Shown here: positions 23,963 to 34,950 of the stretch, piece by piece | Layout of the letters: every line of letters starts with the position of its first letter | How positions within the stretch are numbered: the first letter of the stretch is position 1 | From: Pezizomycotina sp. ARF18 | Taxonomy: Eukaryota; Ascomycota | Assembly: GCA_002224055.1 (NCBI GenBank) | Contig: AZLU01000178.1 | Location: 24,493-88,492, forward strand | Direction: 5' to 3' | DNA length: 64,000 nucleotides | The notes under the pieces: model-generated | What the model saw: the letters and a program-made list of their open reading frames with translations, nothing else | What the model was told of the DNA's origin: nothing | Databases searched by the model: none | Position numbers and translations under genes: made by a program

Positions 23963-25285
23963 TCATTTCTTGCCGCTTGCAGCCCTACCCTTCCCAGCGG
24001 ACTTCTTACCCGTTCCCGTAGCCTGAGGAACGTCAGATGGAAACGCAGGCCCTGGTATACCCGCAAGCCTCCTGCTCCAACGTGGCTGTGATGGCCCCGC
24101 TACGCTGACGGACCCCGAACCGACAGGCTGATTCACGGTACTGGTGGCAGTAGCCTTGGCTCTTTTTGCAGCTCCTCTATCTTCACTCCTAGCGGATTGC
24201 CCAACGGCGTCGCCTCCGGGAGCCGTTGAGGTAGTTACACGCTTGCGTTTACACAATCCAGTAGGTTGTGCTTCCGGTTCCGCTTCAGGGACAGGGGATG
24301 AAGCCAGAGATACCGTCCATTCGCAGTAATAATTCCTCCTGTCGGAATTTTTGGCGGAGAGCAAGGTTGTCGCCTCGAACAGAAGATCTATTTTGAGAAG
24401 ATACCAGCTTTAGTGAAAAATTACAATTGGATCGGGAAGAGGAGAGATAATGAAAAAAAAAAAAAAAACTCCGACTCTTTACCTTCAATGCGGATATCTT
24501 CCGTCTGTTGAATGACCCATTGCGGCTCTTGGTGAAGGGTCGGAGATGACGGAGGTGTAGGAGGGACTGGTGGGGTTGTGGCAGTATGAGGTGATGGTGG
24601 AAGAGATTCGGTGACGATGTAAGGATACATCGATATCCTGTCGTGCCTGTTTTGCGGGTGGAAATTACGGCGTTAGAATTGACAGACACTGGATAATTAG
24701 AGAAAGGACGGTAAAGAAAGAGAAGGGGCAGGATAGGAGGGGAGGGGAGCTTACTGAAATTCAAGAGTGCAAGCTTCACCGTATCCGGCTTCCTGCAGCA
24801 TCTTCAATCTCTCTCGACGTCGATGTCCAATTCCCCATTGCGTCGGCAACGCCTAACCAACCGATCAGGGTCGTAGGCGTTGGTGCCCCTTGCTCGAAGC
24901 AACCTCTACGGACAGGTGCGGCTTCCCCTCGTCGTCGTAACAAAGACGGAACGGAAGGTGCGGCCAGCGTGCTCCGACATTCACAGGCTCGGGCACGTAA
25001 GGGAATGCGGTGTCTGCGTTCTCCTTACGCTGCTGCGCAAGGAAACCAACTTGTCGGAATTGGCGAACGGGCTCGTCACTCCATACTTGGTCTTGAGGAT
25101 GTTGGACACCTTGTTGAGGACGCCGTCGGCGGTGGTGTGCTTGTTTTTTGGGATTTTGATCCTGAGATCTTTTCGAAACGCTCTCGTGACTTTCTTCAAC
25201 GGGGAGAACTCCGTGTTCGGATGGTTGTTTGCGTTAAATAGTCGAAGTGGACACCGAGTTCTACTAATTTTGGGTTGAAGACCAT
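23963..25285 (-). pseudogene. family member C of the 'WPFVP/GPP' family, with nuclear-type tail
   Basis: ATG at 25285 (MVFNPKLVELGVHFDYL). After single-base losses the reading is NANNHPNTEFSPLKKVTRAF (close to member B), KTKYGVTSPF, ENADTAFPYVPEPVNVGARW, then WPHLPFRLCYDDEG (WPFVP block), PTPTTLIGWLGVADAMG (GPP block) and ELDIDVERERLKMLQEAGYG. Two introns splice cleanly: 24649-24753 (GTAAGC...AACAG) and about 24386-24481 (GTAAAG...AATAG), joining EACTLEFQHDRISMYPYIV to QWVIQQTEDIRIEDLLFEA. The last exon has two basic clusters (CKRKR, AAKRAK) that look like nuclear localisation signals, and ends SGKK at TGA. At least five missing bases. Likely a nuclear protein when intact; function unknown. 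Confidence 0.6.
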
Positions 25286-26130
25286 TTTGGACCGATGAGT
25301 TGGAGGATTTTTGTTTATAGATACTAGTTTTAAAGAACTTGAAGGGAAAACCCAGAGGGAGGAGAAGACCGGGCGAATGAAAAAGATTGAGAAGATGCTT
25401 TAGAAGGGAGCGTTGACTAAAGCAGACCTGTTGTGAGGAAGATAATGGTGGTGTTAGCGTTAGAGAAGGATTGGAGTGATAGTTGGTTGTGGATAAAGTC
25501 TGGGAGGTTTTTGTTTAATTGATTGCTGAAAAGTGGTAAAAAAGGTGGACAGACAGCTTTTAATAGCATGGAACTTTCTAGCCTAATTATTTCACTTCAG
25601 CGAAAATAAAATAAAAATAAAAATAAAAATTGCAACATGAATACTTACTCCAACCCCGCCCCGCGGGCATACTCATACTCGATGACGACCGACTTCGCAG
25701 CTCGAACACCCATCAAACAATCTCCACGGATGTGCGCATACTAACCACCCGGCGGATGTTTTTTTTGGATTGGATTTTTAAAAGGAGAGGAAGAGTAGAT
25801 TGATTAACGGTTTCTGGTTGCAGGAGTTTTGGAGGAGAGAGGAATTGGAAAATGTTTGTGGGGAAAAAAAAGGAATTGAACAATAAATAAAAATAAAAGA
25901 GAAGAAAAGAAAAAATAAACAAGAGAGCTGGGCGCGCATTGGCACTTTATATTTATTTTATAGTCCCCTACACCTAGTCCTAGTGTCCGTCCTTCTTAAA
26001 GGTTGTCTCTTTGCTTTCTATTTAATACAGATTTCTTTCGATCAGACCTTATTTGATTTCTTAATGTTTTTTACTTGGCTCTTTCACAATTTGCTCTTGA
26101 GATTGCTTGCGAAGCACCTCAAACGGCCTC

Positions 26131-26163
<33 letters not shown>

Positions 26164-26717
26164 TTGGAGCGCGTAGCGTGTCTTGCACGCTTTTATCAGT
26201 CGAGAAAAACAAAAAAAAAGTAAGAGAAGGGGAAAGGTGGGAAAGAAGAAATGATAAAACATTAACGATATTAGGGCACACGGCGACTACTTTATTATGG
26301 AGTAGTACTGGAGAAGAAACTTTATCCATGGTGGATAAAGATAAGACGGTATGATATGTATACACACTGAAGGGAAACTTTGCAGAGCCTTGGAGAATGG
26401 AAAAGAGAAGCCTGAACCTTTGAAAATAAATAATACTAAGGGGAGGAAAAAAGATAAATAATAATTAATAATAATTAATAATAATAGTAATGATAATAAT
26501 ATAATATACTAGAGAGAAAGTAAATGAATTAGAATAAAGGTAGAGTAGGGAAATATATGTATATAAATAAACAATATGGGGAAAAGCACAATACCCAGAA
26601 TAGCCAAGGTGGGTGGAACAGTAGAGAGAACCACTACACCAAAAAAATAAAAATAAAGTGCGCTATTCTTTCACTCCCCGGCAGCAGCAAAGCAGAAAAC
26701 GCCCGAAAGAGGCCGTC
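25286..26717. other. intergenic with simple repeats
   Basis: No supported gene. Contains A/T-rich runs (25600-25640, 25860-25920), a (TTA) microsatellite at 26131-26163 and AATA-rich sequence at 26420-26570. Confidence 0.5.
26131..26163 (+). repeat. (TTA)10 microsatellite
   Basis: Perfect TTA repeat of about 33 bases. Confidence 0.9.
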
Positions 26718-27230
26718 ATGTCGCAACGACTTGAGTTCCGTATTGCATGTCACATCTTACCCAACAACAACAAAGGTTCTTACGCGCCAAAATCTCCTCT
26801 TTTTTCACGCACACTTCATCTTTCCGCGGCATCGTCATAGCGCTGGGCGACCGTTACCAGCGAAAACCTGGCCGAAGTGGAGGAGCACCTTTCCGCCGTG
26901 CTTCGCCACCAAACTGGGATGGACGATGACTTTTTTCGAATCCCAAGTACTAGGTGTGCTGGGGCTGTTCCGTCTAATCCGAAGCCGAACGAACGAGCAG
27001 ACAGCAAGGTTATCACCATAAAAATCAACCTCAAGGTGGCCCGTACGTCGACGTCCCTCCCCTTCGTTTACGACCTACCTGGGCACTACGGTTCTACGTA
27101 TCTTCCGCCCACGCAGGAGGATATCAACGCTTAGCTAATCTGCGCTAAGCCGTCCCAAACTTCTCGTTGGATTTGAAAGCTGCATGGTGGGCTTGAAAAA
27201 GTTTGAACATGCTAGGCTTGCGGAAGAGAG
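26718..27230 (+). pseudogene. provisional family member H, ORF interrupted once by TAG
   Basis: From ATG 26718 (MSQRLEFRIACHILPNNN) one frame runs without any shift to TAG 27132-27134, interrupted only by TAG 26838-26840; the second half contains NLAEVEEHLSAVLRHQTGMD and VITIKINLKVARTSTSLPFV. That last segment resembles the N-terminal beta region of members E (YVPFIVEYSFFVTTPP) and F. Downstream, in a shifted frame, FESCMVGLKKFEHARLAEER ends at a GTTAGT donor at 27231 in phase 2, exactly as in members A, D, E and G. The W-x-F and GPP blocks are not visible, so membership is inferred from position, beta segment and intron. Confidence 0.4.
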
Positions 27231-28049
27231 GTTAGTAACCGTCACGTCCTTGCTTCCATCATCCATCCCTTTTCATTTTATTCCTTCCCTTTTGATTTAT
27301 TCATTCCCTCTTCACGCCCCCTGTTGTATTGGAAGTTAAATGTCGGCCAGGAGTTTCATGAACGCTTGCATTTTAGCGAGCTCCTGCCGTCACGGTTCCC
27401 TGCCCGAAGAATAGGGCGAGGCCCCTCGCCATGAGACGTGACCTAGGACGACGATCAAGATTCAGCTCGTTTCCTGCGTCTAACAACGAAAAAAAAAAAA
27501 AAAAAAACTTGGGCTTTGCCACGGTATACCAATTCTTTCCAATTGCCGGCACAGGACTAACGGCATCTCACCAATGGGGAATTGGGTTGGGATATTGATC
27601 TACAGAACAGACTTCACTGAAGGAGACTAAAACACGGTCGATAGGACGAACCGGACGATGTTACATACTATAATGATACATTCATTCACCTTCTCGACGG
27701 CGGGTAGTCCATTTGCCGATGCTGAGACTCGAACCTCGGTGGATTCCAGTGACGCGGTCTTTTGTATCACGGAAATTGCAATTAGTTGGCTCCATTTAGT
27801 ATTATGTTCGAGCCCTATTGCTATTATATGGTAACGAACGTTCTCGTTGGTACAAATGCAGGCAGGGATCTCGCTGCTCAACGGAAAAAAAAAAAGAAAA
27901 AAACATTCTAAGGTAATTCGAGGCACCCGGGGAAAAAAAAGACTAAAAGGAAAGGAGAAGCAACAGAGAACGAGAAAAACCAATGAGGTGGCGGGTAAAG
28001 GAAAAAAAAAAAAAGCCAGATAAAACAAATCAAAAAACCAAAAAAAAAT
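27231..28049. other. probable intron start and 3' region of member H, then spacer
   Basis: Begins with the GTTAGT donor. A following exon could not be placed. From 27480 on, A-runs (A19 near 27490, others near 27890 and 28000) and no gene. Confidence 0.4.
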
Positions 28050-29370
28050 TTAGAGAAACTCTAGGTCGAGGTCGAACGTCTGATGGATATCTTGGAGTAT
28101 ATGATCGATGCGACTCATAAACCCGCAGTTGATAGATCCTCCGGTGGTACTGCCACCGCCAAAGCCCATACCAACGACCTTCCGATCGTGGAGGGATCAT
28201 CTCTGTCGATCCCAACCATCGCGGCTCCGGAATCGCCGGGGACATAAATTCCATCCAGTAGTGCCGCGGGAGTACGGCGTACTCGGAAATCGAGATTGGG
28301 ACACCGATGGCTATAGATAATACTTTCTACGCCGTTGGTGGTCCCGTCGTGCGCCCGTCGTGCGACCGCGTTTCTCTATCCTGCACCGGCGGTTACTTTG
28401 GCGGTACCTCTGAGGGAGACTTCACCCGCCATATTTTTTCCCGCCGAGAATCAAGGCATTCTATCAGCGCATAATCCACCCACCTATAGAGACCTTCCAA
28501 CCGCCGCCGGCAGGCCGCGCCTCCGCTTCATTTTAGAGTACTTGGTGGTCGTGCCGAAGGCGATAGAGGCGCTTCGGTGTTCACTAGTTGAACCCATGTT
28601 TTCCTAACTTCGTTGGGGATCGAAGGTGGTACCTCTGCACCGCTGCGCTCGGCTTTGTCTTTCGCCCTGCGCTTGGCTGCAACTGCGTCCACCCATACCG
28701 TCACCGCGTCCCCCAGTATAGATTCGTAGTCTTTCGTAGAGGGCTGAGTAATTGATTCTCCGGCCGGGCAGATTTCCATCAGCTCGTCGAGCTCCTCCTT
28801 GGAATACGTCTTTTCCGAATGTCAGGGAGGCCCCCCTTCGAGCTGGTCTCTCGTGCCCAGCAGTGGGCATTCGTGAGGGCGTAAACAGCGCTACCTGCGC
28901 GTTTGCTTTTGAGATAACAGCAAATGGTCGCCGTGCTGCCGATGCTCGTCGCGCCGATCCCTGAGCCGGGAAGCGGCGCGGGTAGTAATGAGGATTACCG
29001 GATAGTCGTCGCCGCGGTCGTAAAAGAGCATGTTAGGGTCCTCGAACTCCATCGCCTCACAGCCCAAGCCGTGCAGGTCGGACAGAAACCGCTTGAGGTT
29101 CGAACGGCGAGAGCGGGTTTGGAGGTAACGAACATCGTCGGCTTTCTGTCGTGCAGCAGGAGGTGGGCGGCGTAATCTGCGTTACCGCGTTCTCCTCGTG
29201 AATGTGCCTGATGATTTCATGCCGCAGGGATTTAAAAGCGGCACGGCAGCGTGACTGCGGGGAATATGATTGATGGGTAAGTCACCCGTATCTTCCATGG
29301 GGCCCGAGGGATTCTGCCCGGGTTGGGTAGGCTCGTTGGTGTCTGGCTGGCTTTCCATCTCGGCGAGCAT
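28050..29370 (-). pseudogene. trypsin-like (PA clan) serine protease-like protein, frame-broken
   Basis: ATG at 29370 (MLAEMESQPDTNEPTQPG) opens a disordered Pro-rich start. Three catalytic signatures are visible in the right order on the minus strand: GSAVYALTNAHCWARE near 28880 (His, the T-A-A-H-C motif); RWVDYALIECLDSR near 28480 (Asp); GIYVPGDSGAAMVGID near 28230 (Ser in G-D-S-G). After the Ser comes VGMGFGGGSTTGGSINC and the terminal helix SRIDHILQDIHQTFDLDL, ending at TAA 28050-28052. At least four one-base losses break the frame. No signal peptide is seen, so it is probably intracellular, like other fungal GDSG-domain proteins of this layout. Intact family members would be proteases; this copy as assembled cannot be. 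Confidence 0.7.
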
Positions 29371-30349
29371 ATCGGGAAGGGGCGGTGTCCAAATGGCCTA
29401 GGATTCTACTGAGGACTTGATTCCGGAGGTGAGAGTGTTTTTAGCTGACGGAGGGCGTATTCCCGGGGGTCTAGTCGTAGATGTTGGGGGTTGATTTGCG
29501 GCTGGGATTTTTTGGTATGAGGCTCAATTCCAAAGAGATATATTCGTGCAAGTGAGCTACACAAATAACCAAATATACACAGCTGGCACAAGATGTCAAA
29601 GGGATTCCTAGATAACTGCGTCAACTTTTTGATGAACTTACTAACCTCGAATTGAGATATAGCCTATTATGCTGTGAATATATAAAATTTTGGAACTGAA
29701 TGCTACGACAATTATGACGGCGATTATACGCCAATATTTATAATGGCTGGCATGTAACCTTTTGCACCGGAGGACACCAATATCTCAATCGATTGCATTA
29801 TTTTACATCTCCAGAAGCAATTTTTTGAGTTTTGCATTATTCAGTTACAAGCTCTTCGGGCTATTACGAGTCTTACGGCACGGTACTACTCGGTGGCACT
29901 TGTCTATCCCTCCTGGTTGCATTTGCAAGTATATATATAAAAAAATGTATCGTAATTTGTCTTATATATTATGAAACTATTACGATAAAACATATATCAT
30001 AGATCACGTATACGCGCCGCGCTAGCACTACCTCCGTGGAGGAAGCGTATTTTTGTTCCATATTTAAGGGGGTTGGATCGAATATCACAAGGCAAGATTT
30101 CTCTACGGCTTAATATTCTTCATATTTTTTACTTTCACATACGATCCTTTCCTTTATCAAATATCTTTCTTTATTGATTATTGTTTTTTATCATTATTAT
30201 GTTTTTTTTTTTTTTTTCGCTTTTATTTGTACATTAGACCTTCTAAATTTTACTCAATCCTTATTAATATTTATATATATAAAAGAAAAACAAAGACTAT
30301 CGCGAGCAAAGAGTACCTTTCTCAGATTCACTTTCCTTTTTTTTTTTTT

Positions 30350-30380
<31 letters not shown>

Positions 30381-30444
30381 GGAGTGTTTTATTTTATTTT
30401 ATTTTATTTTTATTTATTTATTTATTATTATTATTTATTTATTT

Positions 30445-30488
<44 letters not shown>

Positions 30489-30540
30489 TTTTATTTTTAT
30501 TTATTTATTTATTTATTTATTTATTATTTATTATTTATTT

Positions 30541-30584
<44 letters not shown>

Positions 30585-31030
30585 TCTATTTATTTATTTC
30601 ACTTCTTGGCATAATTTGCTGTATAAGAAATGTTTCCGCACAATCCACGAAACAAACAAGTCAAACCTCCAGCTACCAAATTTCACTACCCACGATCAAA
30701 AAAAAAAAAAAACTCTCTTTTTTTTTACCTCTTACGCACTCTTACTCCTCTTACAATCCACTACTTAAGTACTCAAAAACAGCTTCTTCTTATCCACAAG
30801 CATATCAATCCTTTCTCTACCTTTTACACCTCAATTCTCTTTAGCGCTTTCTCAATTGACTTGTTCACTCTTCCTCTTTTTCGATTTTTATCTCACAAAG
30901 CTTCAAAGAAAATCGTACCTCCCTACGAAATCAAAAAAAAAAAAAAAAAAAAAAACGCACGAAACCCTCTATATAATAAAAGACAAAAACACTAACACGA
31001 AACATCAACAAAAGGTCAACAAAAGTCAAA
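29371..31030. other. intergenic, low-complexity rich
   Basis: No supported gene. The open frames of 100-200 codons at 30174-30995 are translations of simple repeats. The final 100 bases (A21 run, then TATATAATAAAAG near 30971) lead into ATG 31031. Confidence 0.55.
30338..30600 (+). repeat. T22-G20 junction followed by (TTTA)n array
   Basis: A run of about 22 T is followed directly by about 20 G, then 200 bases of TTTA with occasional TTA and TTTTA units. Copy numbers are unlikely to be assembled exactly. Confidence 0.9.
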
Positions 31031-32278
31031 ATGAGTCTCTCATCATCCAAACCCTACGAATCCTCGTCTCCTACCAAACCTTCCTCCACAACCCGACCCG
31101 CACTACATCGACACCCCGGCAACTTCATCTCCGAGAAATTCCACCGCGTAACCGTAAACCTCGACCGCGACCTCCACCCGGCCGCCGATTCCGTCCTGCA
31201 GTGCATCTCCACCGAGCTCCAACGCGTCACTGGCATGCCTTCCCCTTACGCTGATCCCCAGAACTAGGCGCTCTGGGGACAGTCCTACGCCCCCTACCCC
31301 GGACACGTCTGCCAGACGGTGAAGATGGGCTTGTGCAGCACCTGGCCGTTCGTGCCGCTCGTGTCTGCTAACGTCGAAGGTGGGGAGACGTGGATGATCT
31401 GTCAGATTTCGAGTAATTCTTGATACCGACCGCGGAGCAAGTTAAAGAGTGGCTCGTTAGCGTTGGAGTGTTGGATGGCAGTTGTGAAGATTGCGAGGGG
31501 AAGGTGGAGGAGTATAGAGCTGAGAGGGTGAAGGAGATTGAGTAAGTAATTATTCCTAGGATTTTTTTTTTTTCGAGGTGATTGGTTTGTTAATGAATAA
31601 CGGTTTTTTTTTTTTTTTTTTTTTTTTGTGTCGGTTGTAGGTGGATGGATTATAACTGGAGGTTGGAGCAGGAGAATCGCCGCTGCGCCGCTGAGGACTT
31701 GGGCCAGGAAGACACCCCTCCGGAGACGTCAACGAGCGTACGGAGGAAGATCAGGATACCAATCGCTTCGTCGAAGCACTCGCCCTCAAAGAAGAGGAGC
31801 TTGAATTCCATCTCCCACAAGACTGGATCAAAGATAACGGTAAACCTTCCCTCTTTTTCCCACCCCATTCAACCTCTTCTCAATATATCAAACGTCCGTT
31901 TTGCTAACCCTCACACCCACTCTTTCAACAAGGTCGTACTACCCCTCTCCCATCGCCAACACCACCCCATCCACGACCTCCCCGGGTACCTCCGGCACGC
32001 AAACACCACTTCCCCATCCTCCCACGACACCAGCACAACCACCATTGAGGAAGGATCACACGTACCGATTGGCTGGACGACCTCCCAACCTCCCGTGGAA
32101 ATCTACTACTCCATCGCCAACTGCTACCTCCCGCAAGCGTAAATCCGACAACGACGACGACGACAACCGCCTCCCGCAAGAAGCGCAACGCCTCCGATAA
32201 CTTCTCCCCTGAAGACGTCGAAATGACCCATACAATCAGCGCTGAAGTCTCGGAGGGAGAATTTGGGGATAGTTTTTA
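31031..32278 (+). pseudogene. family member D of the 'WPFVP/GPP' family
   Basis: ATG 31031. Blocks in order: beta segment FISEKFHRVTVNLDRDL; GMPSPYADPQN-stop-ALWG, where TAG 31265-31267 replaces the Trp that members A, F and G have (SWVFW, NWIYW, SWIFY); STWPFVPLVS near 31345; after a shift IPTAEQVKEWLVSVG (GPP block position); the charged helix VEEYRAERVKEIE; a phase-2 intron 31542-31639 (GTAAGT...TTGTAG); then WMDYNWRLEQENRR. A shift leads to DTNRFVEALALKEEELEF and DWIKDN, a second donor near 31838 and acceptor near 31933, and an acidic tail EDVEMTHTISAEVSEGEF ending at TAG 32276-32278. About four missing bases plus the nonsense codon. Confidence 0.65.
31542..31639 (+). other. phase-2 intron of member D
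   Basis: GTAAGT donor after ...KEIE and TTGTAG acceptor before WMDYNW. Same codon phase and protein position as the introns at 13145-13211, 34647-34736 and 44243-44350. Confidence 0.75.
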
Positions 32279-32719
32279 GCCAGGTCACCTCCGTCATTTC
32301 GACGTACGGTCCGGGAGACACTCCGGAGACCTGTGGGAGTTAAGAGCGTCGTTTTGGTGTTCAGGAAGACCATGCGAATGTCAGGGTTAAGGTTTACCCG
32401 CGGCAGGATCCCAGCTACTTCTGGCCGTACGAGTAGGCTCTTTCATAAAGTTTACAGTGGAGAAGGATTCGGGGTGCAATTTGGATATTTTTCAACATTT
32501 TTCTTTACTAAATCGCTTTATGAAAGGCAAGCGAGATCTTTTTTTTTTTTTGTTTTTTTTATATGATAAAATCTGGGAATAGATAGGAAGAAGGAAAGAT
32601 TTTTTTTCTCGTGGCATTTTACTTACATCATGTTCCCTACATATCCCGGTCTTTTGTTTTAAACACACCATATTCTCTTATTTGTTTCCTACTTTTTCTT
32701 TTCGATTACATACTTTCGA

Positions 32720-32755
<36 letters not shown>

Positions 32756-34091
32756 CTTAGCACTTCATCACATTCATTACTTTTATTTTTTTCTTTCTTA
32801 AATTACTGTTCTCCACTTCGTCGATTTTCCATCTTATATTTTACTGGTTCTTCCCGTCTTTGTGGGAAGTCTTGAAAGTTAACATTACGAAGTCATTTTG
32901 TTTTCCAAAGCTTGTTAGAAGACATCTGAACGAAATAAGAACAAAAAGCAAATCCCAACGCGCAACAAAAAAAACGACAGGAAATACTACCCACGCCCGC
33001 CACCACACACGACGCAGAAGACACTTCATCCCCGCTACCTACGCGCGACGACTCCTACCAACGCTACTAGAATTGTTAGCCGCCGCAACACCACCCACAA
33101 ACGTTCTGGAAGCCCTACTTTGCTATCAGATCGCAGCAGCTCGAACCAAAAACCACGAACGTCAAAGACGACACATCCGCGCTTTTACCCACGAGAGAAA
33201 GGGAAATTTTCGCTGCAACGCTACTACCACACATTGAAGAAGCAGAAGATTAAAGAATTTAAAGTGAAGAAGATTACGTTTTGATGGGTTAAAAGATGTT
33301 AACGTAGGGTATGAGAGGATGGCTGTGGAGACTTGGAAGACCTCTGGTTGGACCGGCGCTTCGTGGATGCTCGTAAATTGTGGATATGGCGAAGTATAGA
33401 ATGTACTGCGGATGTTTCGGGGAAGGAGAATATAAAGTCAAGAGAATTATTTTCAGGATGGAGGAATAGGATCCCGTTGCGTAGGTGTAGTGTCCTTACA
33501 GGCGTGCACGCCTTTACTTTACATATTCTTAGCCTTTTAAGAAAGGAAAACGGAGTTTGTGGGAAGGAAGGGAGATTTTATGCAGACAGATAATGCGCTG
33601 CTTTCTTATCGTTCGGCGATTTACTTCCATATCACGGCTAGCCAGCATTCATCGATGATCGCTTTATTATCATTCTTCTCCGTAAGATATAACTCTTCGG
33701 GGATTTCGAATCGACATGTTTAGATACTTTACATAGAGAAATACAACAAGCGGTTGCTTTATGCTTCTTTATATAGTGCTTGTGAATGTTTCCGACTCCG
33801 CAGGTATGCAAACTGGAGAAGCATAGGATAGAGAAACCGTAGGCGCGCTCAAGTACCTATTTATTTTGTTATGCACGACGACTACGCTGTTATCAAAATG
33901 TTAATAAATTGAGAACCGGGCCGTTAAGCGATGATATCCGCTTTCTCTCAGCCGCCACAACCGCGGCCAGCAATTCGCCAGCCCAAGAGAGAAAAAAAAG
34001 AAAAAACATCCAGATCCTTCAGCCCAACAACAACGCTTTCACATAGCTCAACTATCAAGTCCTTCGCGAAAAATATATATCACAACTTCAA
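32279..34091. other. intergenic with degenerate coding-like stretch
   Basis: Between 32860 and 33600 pieces of protein-like sequence change frame repeatedly: NEIRTKSKSQRATKKT, DAEDTSSPLPTRDD near 33010, VKDDTSALLPTREREIFAAT near 33160, ERMAVETWKTSGWTGASWML near 33325. The two S-x-L-P-T-R segments look like an internal duplication. I cannot assemble a gene. The remainder holds long T runs. Confidence 0.4.
32722..32755 (+). repeat. homopolymer, T34
   Basis: Thirty-four consecutive T; the longest homopolymer in the window. Confidence 0.9.
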
Positions 34092-34130
34092 ATGAAAAAA
34101 CAACCTATCGCGACAGTTTATAAGAAAAGC

Positions 34131-34950
34131 ATGGCTGCCACTGCTATCTCTAACCCTTCCGACTACGTCCCCTTCATCGTCGAATACAGCTTCTTCGTCA
34201 CAACACCTCCTATCTGCATCCTCCGTAGCAACGTCACCCTAAACAACCAACTCCACCCTTCCCTAAACGATGTCCTGAACTACGTCGCTGCCAAAATTAG
34301 CATCATAACGGCTTTTCTTGCACCAGCACCGCCTCCGATGTACTACAGAGATGGACGTTCCGGGGCATTAAAGATGATGCGGCGGAGTCCGTCATACTAC
34401 AGCTCGAAGAGGAATAGCCGTACTTACCCTTCTCGATGTGGAGTATGAATGAGAGGATGTTAGGGCTGTTAATATTACGTCGAGGGAGGGACCGCCGGGG
34501 AGGGACGTGTTAAAGTAGATGCTGGGAAGGAGTACAGCAGGAATTAGATGTTTAGGAGTATTGAGCAGTTTATATGTGTAGATTTGAGTTGAGGAGTGCG
34601 AGGGGAGATTGGAGGAGTATGAAAGGGAGAGGGATAAGGGGTTACTGTAAGTTATAAACCTACCCCCCCGAAGGTAACATCGGAGGCCTGTTCTGCGCCT
34701 ATACCGATCATCACAATTGATTTCTAATTCTCTTAGGCTGGACGCTGCGCACGAAAAGCCGTATATCCGATACGACGACGCCGCGACCGCACATCGGATC
34801 GCAGCGTATCTTACGGAGTGTAACTATCGAAGTTATTACTCACAAGGTAGCGGAGCCGCTTTGTACGTGCTGCGAGAACGAGCCGGCGGGAATACGCAGT
34901 ATGTTGTTGAGTAGGTGGAGGTTATCAAGACGGAGAATGTTGAAACATAA
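34131..34950 (+). pseudogene. family member E of the 'WPFVP/GPP' family, several Trp-to-stop positions
   Basis: Start taken at ATG 34131 (an in-frame ATG at 34092 is also possible). Blocks: DYVPFIVEYSFFVTTPP; LHPSLNDVLNYVAAKISI; after a shift SVILQLEEE-stop-PYLPFS, with TAG 34415-34417 where F has Trp (AEWPFVP); DVEYE-stop-EDVRAVN with TGA 34450-34452; SREGPPGRDVLK-stop-MLGRS with TAG 34516-34518 where F has Trp (METVMEW-type position); charged helix EEYERERDKGLL; phase-2 intron 34647-34736; exon 2 LDAAHEKPYIRYDDAATAHR. The end is TAG 34912-34914, but VEVIKTENVET follows in frame to TAA 34948-34950. The I-K-T-E fits a SUMO-acceptor consensus. Non-functional unless stops are recoded. Confidence 0.62.
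34647..34736 (+). other. phase-2 intron of member E
   Basis: GTAAGT donor after ...RDKGL and CTCTTAG acceptor before LDAAHEK. Joined codon CT|G gives Leu. Confidence 0.75.
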